Positions 61,245 to 64,000 of a DNA stretch of 64,000 bases are shown here, in pieces (position 1 is the first letter of the stretch; each line of letters starts with the position of its first letter). This DNA comes from Collinsella stercoris DSM 13279. Its GTDB lineage: Bacteria; Actinomycetota; Coriobacteriia; Coriobacteriales; Coriobacteriaceae. A program made the translations under genes and the position numbers. The notes beneath the pieces are model-generated. The model saw only the letters and a list, made by a program, of their open reading frames with translations. It did not search any database and was not told the DNA's origin. Location of the stretch: assembly GCF_020735465.1 (NCBI RefSeq), contig NZ_CP085935.1, positions 1,054,001-1,118,000 of the forward strand, given 5' to 3'.

Positions 61245-62378
61245 TTAGTTGAACTTGAAGATCTTGGAGGCGAGGTGGTACATGCCGATGGTGGTCTTTT
61301 CGCCCATCTTGCCGGGCAGGTTGGTGCCCCAGCCGATCACGCCGTGACGGGCCTTGCGGTACATCTTCTCGTCGTAGGCGCGCAGGTCGCCCCACAGGGC
61401 GGTGAGCTCGTCGTCGATCCCCGGCTTGTCGGACAGCTTGGTGAACACCGAGCAGATGGCCATCATCATGGTGAAGTAGCCCATCATGTAGGAGCGCAGC
61501 TTTTCCTGCGGCACGTCCTCGTACAGGTGGTAGCTCTCCATCATGATGCGCGTGATGCGGTACTGCTGGTCCAGGCGCTTGACCATGGTGGCCTCGTTGA
61601 CGCTCTGACCCTCGCGGCCGATGAAGTAGCGGTACAGGTCGATGTCGGCGTAATAGAGCGTCTTGCAGTTGGGCAGCGGCACGTAGGCGTAGATGTTGTC
61701 CACGTAGAACGTGTGCGGCGGCATGGGGAGCTCGTGGGCGCGCAGCACGTCGGTGCGGTAGCACAGCGAGTGCATGAGCAGGTTCTGGTCAAAGCGGAAC
61801 CGGCCGATGTCGTCCCACGTGAAGACCTTCTTGCGCGGCAGGGCCATGCGATAGCTGATGGTGGTGTGCGTACCCTCGTGCACCTTCTCGTACACATAGT
61901 TCGAGATGAACAGGTCCACGCGCAGGTCGCGCTCCTCAAAACCGCGCAAAATGGTGAGCATGGTGGACAGCGCGCTGGCATCCAGCCAGTCGTCGGAGTC
62001 CACGACCTTGTAGTAGGTGCCGTGCGCCTCGCGCAGGCCCGCGCGAACGGCCATGCCGTGCCCGCCGTTCTCCTGGTGCACCACGCGAACGATGCCCGGG
62101 TAGCGCGCCTCCCACTCGTCGGCCTTGGAGCCCGTCTCGTCCTGGGACCCATCGTCCACGATGATGATCTCGACATCCGGGGCGTACTTGGAACCCTCGA
62201 GAATGGACGAGATGCAGTGGTCCATGTCCTTGGCGGCGTTGTAGCTGGGAATGCCAAAGGAGATGACCTTATGGCCCTCCCCCGCCGGAGTCACGGAAAT
62301 CGTCTTGATGGGAAACGCGGCGCGGGCCGCCTCGATATCGTAGGCCGCCGCGGGCGAGGTCTGTTCGAAATTAGGCAT
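61245..62378 (-). CDS. Family 2 glycosyltransferase
   Basis: The protein of about 377 residues has a GT-A fold: VISFGIPSYNAAKDM, EIIIVDDGSQDETGS (nucleotide-binding Asp), ENGGHGMAVRAGLREAHG and the DXD-like VVDSDDWLDA, then a C-terminal region with amphipathic helices. It adds sugars from a nucleotide donor to a lipid or polysaccharide at the inner membrane face. It overlaps the end of the glf gene by 8 nt (ATG 62378; a TTG at 62387 is an alternative). Pairing with UDP-galactopyranose mutase suggests a galactofuranose- or glycan-related acceptor. Confidence 0.88.
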   Translation of the reverse strand: MPNFEQTSPAAAYDIEAARAAFPIKTISVTPAGEGHKVISFGIPSYNAAKDMDHCISSILEGSKYAPDVEIIIVDDGSQDETGSKADEWEARYPGIVRVVHQENGGHGMAVRAGLREAHGTYYKVVDSDDWLDASALSTMLTILRGFEERDLRVDLFISNYVYEKVHEGTHTTISYRMALPRKKVFTWDDIGRFRFDQNLLMHSLCYRTDVLRAHELPMPPHTFYVDNIYAYVPLPNCKTLYYADIDLYRYFIGREGQSVNEATMVKRLDQQYRITRIMMESYHLYEDVPQEKLRSYMMGYFTMMMAICSVFTKLSDKPGIDDELTALWGDLRAYDEKMYRKARHGVIGWGTNLPGKMGEKTTIGMYHLASKIFKFN

Positions 62379-63573
62379 GGCAGGCAATGATCTCGTCTGA
62401 GAGGTTGAGGGCGGAGGCGGTCACGGCATCCATGTCGTAGTAGCGGTACTCGGCAAGGCGGCCGACCGGGTGGAAGTTCGTGATGTGGCGCACGCGCTCG
62501 AGGTAGCGTCCGTAGAGCTTGCGGTTGTCCGGGTCGAGGATCGCGTAGTACGGCGTCTGGCCGCTGCCCGGCTCGTAGGCATGGCTGTACTCGCGCATGA
62601 TGGTGGTCTTGCCCGGAAGCTCCTGGCCGGTCATGTTCTTGAACTCGGTGATGCGCGTGAAGTCCTCGGAAACCGTGTAGTTCACGGTGCCCACGGGCTG
62701 GAACTGGTCCACGTCGAGGGTCTCGAACTCCATGTCGAGCGTGCGGTACGGCAAGGCGCCCAGGTCGAGGTCGAACAGCTCGTCGAGCGGGCCGGTGTAG
62801 ACGACCTCGCCGCCGTACACGTTGCCGCACACCTTGACCGTGGTCTCGTCGAGCTCGAAGATGTCGCGCGCGTCGACGCCGCAGAACACGTCGATGCAGT
62901 CGTGGTCGAGCATGTTCTCGAAGAGCGCGGTGTAGCCCTCGGCGGGCATGCCCTGGAAGGGCGCCTGCGGGAAGTAGCGGTCGTCGTCGCCCACGAACAC
63001 GGGGACGCGCGCGGTGACGGAGGGGTCGATCTGGTCGGGAGTCTGGCCCCACTGCTTCATGGTGTAGTGGAGGAAGACGTTCTCGTACACGTAGTCGGCG
63101 ACCTCTGCCAGGTCGGGGTCGTTCTTCTCGCGCAACTGCAGGATGGGCACCTTGACGTCCTTGCCAAAGGTGTCGATGAGCTTGTTGTAGAGCTCCTCGC
63201 CGCGCTCCTCGCCAAAGGCGAGCAGCAGGCTCTTGTGGTTGAAGGGCACCGGCATGAGCGTGCCGTGCACGTTGGCGAGCACCTTGTGCTGGTAGTCCGT
63301 CCACTCGGTGAAGCGCGAGAGGAAGTTGTGCACGTTCTCGCTGAACGTATGGTAGATGTGCGGTCCGTACATGTGGACCAGCACGCCCGCCTCGTCGTAG
63401 TAGTCGTATGCGTTGCCGGCGATGTGATCGCGGCGCTCGAGGACGGCGACACGGAAGCCGACGGTCTCGGCGAGGCGGCGGGCGCACACGGCGCCGGCGT
63501 ATCCCGCGCCGACGACGATCATGTCGTAAGCACTCGGGTTGAAATCCTCCGGGAGACCGAAAGTGATCTGCAT
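62371..63573 (-). CDS. glf: UDP-galactopyranose mutase
   Basis: The 400-residue flavoenzyme has the FAD motif DMIVVGAGYAGAVCARRL, then HIAGNAYDYYDEAGVLVHMYGPHIYHT, WTDYQHKVLA, MPVPFN, FLHYTMKQWGQTPDQI, RVPVFVGDDDRYFP, YTGPLDELFD and C-terminal PYYAILDPDN. It converts UDP-galactopyranose to UDP-galactofuranose. ATG 63573 with AAGGAG upstream was chosen over upstream in-frame codons. It is divergent from pta, with TATAAT-like -10 elements in the 187-bp gap. Confidence 0.95.
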   Translation of the reverse strand: MQITFGLPEDFNPSAYDMIVVGAGYAGAVCARRLAETVGFRVAVLERRDHIAGNAYDYYDEAGVLVHMYGPHIYHTFSENVHNFLSRFTEWTDYQHKVLANVHGTLMPVPFNHKSLLLAFGEERGEELYNKLIDTFGKDVKVPILQLREKNDPDLAEVADYVYENVFLHYTMKQWGQTPDQIDPSVTARVPVFVGDDDRYFPQAPFQGMPAEGYTALFENMLDHDCIDVFCGVDARDIFELDETTVKVCGNVYGGEVVYTGPLDELFDLDLGALPYRTLDMEFETLDVDQFQPVGTVNYTVSEDFTRITEFKNMTGQELPGKTTIMREYSHAYEPGSGQTPYYAILDPDNRKLYGRYLERVRHITNFHPVGRLAEYRYYDMDAVTASALNLSDEIIACHA

Positions 63574-63660
63574 GACAGCTCCTTGCAGGTGGTGGCGGCA
63601 TCCGTTCCTATGAGGCGATGCGCGGGGCCGCCATGACCCGCATATCGCGTTTTCATCCAA

Positions 63661-63690
63661 ACGATTATACCGGTCGAGTCCTATAATTAC
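63661..63690. promoter_or_regulatory. Divergent -10 elements between glf and pta
   Basis: TATAAT at about 63682-63687 on the plus strand (for pta) and TATAAT at about 63663-63668 on the minus strand (for glf) are 20 bp apart. No clear -35 hexamers at the right distance could be assigned. Confidence 0.5.
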
Positions 63691-63760
63691 CCCTGTCACA
63701 CCAATAATGCTCATCGCGACGCGCAAAGAGGCGATGGGCAGGTCGCATTGAGGAGCGTAC

Positions 63761-64000
63761 ATGAGCGATTTCCTGACCCGCATGAAGGCCGCCGCCAAGG
63801 CCGACAAGAAGACCGTCGTCCTCCCCGAGGGCGAGGACCAGCGCACCATCGACGCCGCCAAGATCATCGTCGAGGAGGACCTCGCCAACCTGGTCATCCT
63901 GGGCGACCCCGACAAGATCGACCTGCCGGGCGTCACCGTGATCGACCCCAAGTGCGGCCCCAAGCACGAGGAGTACGCGCAGAAGTTCGCCGAGCTGCGC
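63761..64000 (+). CDS. pta: Phosphate acetyltransferase, partial (C-terminus outside window)
   Basis: The first 80 residues are visible: SDFLTRMKAAAKADKKTVVL, PEGEDQRTIDAAKIIVEEDL and LVILGDPDKI, the usual N-terminus of Pta/PTA-PTB enzymes (KxVLPEGxDxRxxxAA). It interconverts acetyl-CoA and acetyl phosphate. GAGGAG lies 6 nt before the ATG. The rest lies beyond 64000; acetate kinase would be expected downstream. Confidence 0.92.
   Translation, partial: MSDFLTRMKAAAKADKKTVVLPEGEDQRTIDAAKIIVEEDLANLVILGDPDKIDLPGVTVIDPKCGPKHEEYAQKFAELR

Overview
The window is GC-rich, densely coded DNA of an actinobacterial type. TTG and GTG starts are common, there are several lactose/cellobiose-family PTS operons with 6-phospho-glycosidases, and pst, serCA, argGH, polA, rpsA and pta are present. 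This fits a gut Coriobacteriia member, most likely Collinsella. That placement is inferred from gene content and style; there is no rRNA gene to confirm it. The window contains no tRNA, rRNA or CRISPR array.

Layout. (1) 1-4608, minus strand: a catabolic operon of PTS EIIC, Cof-type HAD, DUF4127 protein, SGNH hydrolase and NanE (cut by the window edge), with a divergent AraC regulator at 5087-6043. It probably feeds an N-acetylmannosamine-containing substrate to GlcNAc-6-P. (2) 6040-7768, plus strand: tcdA and a TatD-family nuclease. (3) 7833-15795, minus strand: a PTS operon with GntR, a truncated HAD, a PRD/EIIB/EIIA activator, EIIA, EIIB, EIIC, a GH1 phospho-glycosidase and a MupG/DUF871 enzyme. 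A frameshifted IS1595-type element (15857-16611) lies just upstream and abuts what looks like the tail of a membrane protein gene. (4) 17026-24593: a PPP-type phosphatase, then serC, serA and DUF1015 (serine synthesis), with a TetR/radical-SAM pair between serA and DUF1015. (5) 24895-32210, minus strand: a histidine phosphatase, an ABC-F protein and the pstSCAB operon, preceded by a Pho-box-like array. (6) 33035-37057: a small basic membrane protein, a PepV-like dipeptidase, a Gph-like HAD and rpsA. (7) 37356-45819: a LacI regulator and a second MupG/PTS operon (EIIA, DUF3284, GH1, small membrane protein, EIIC, EIIB, a GH4 gene broken by an in-frame TAG, and MupG). LacI-type operators lie at both ends. 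(8) 46287-49186: a HAD, a CyuA-like cysteine desulfidase and ndk. (9) 49616-56344: argH, a 77-residue protein, argG with a structured leader, and an amino-acid ABC transporter. (10) 56793-64000: a Cof HAD, polA, a GT2 glycosyltransferase, UDP-galactopyranose mutase and the start of pta.

The most unusual feature is in the intergenic DNA. Three copies (19184-19332, 27832-27951, 28155-28272) of a roughly 120-150 nt element share short loop motifs while their long stems differ in sequence but still pair. This is the covariation expected of a structured RNA or a hairpin mobile element. Other families are palindromic repeats with a GGGAC/GTCCC core (16959, 46074, 46147, 61150-61220), several clusters of degenerate 18-36 nt tandem repeats, a 150-bp inverted-repeat unit at the 3' end of the Cof HAD gene, and a 28-bp perfect palindrome.

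The two MupG/PTS operons, the NanE operon and the many HAD phosphatases suggest an organism living on phosphorylated amino-sugar and beta-glucoside disaccharides imported by PTS, perhaps including peptidoglycan fragments. Several proteins (PstB, PstA, the amino-acid transporter ATPase, TetR, a HAD) carry low-complexity Ala/Pro/Gly-rich N-terminal extensions, which seem to be a habit of this genome.
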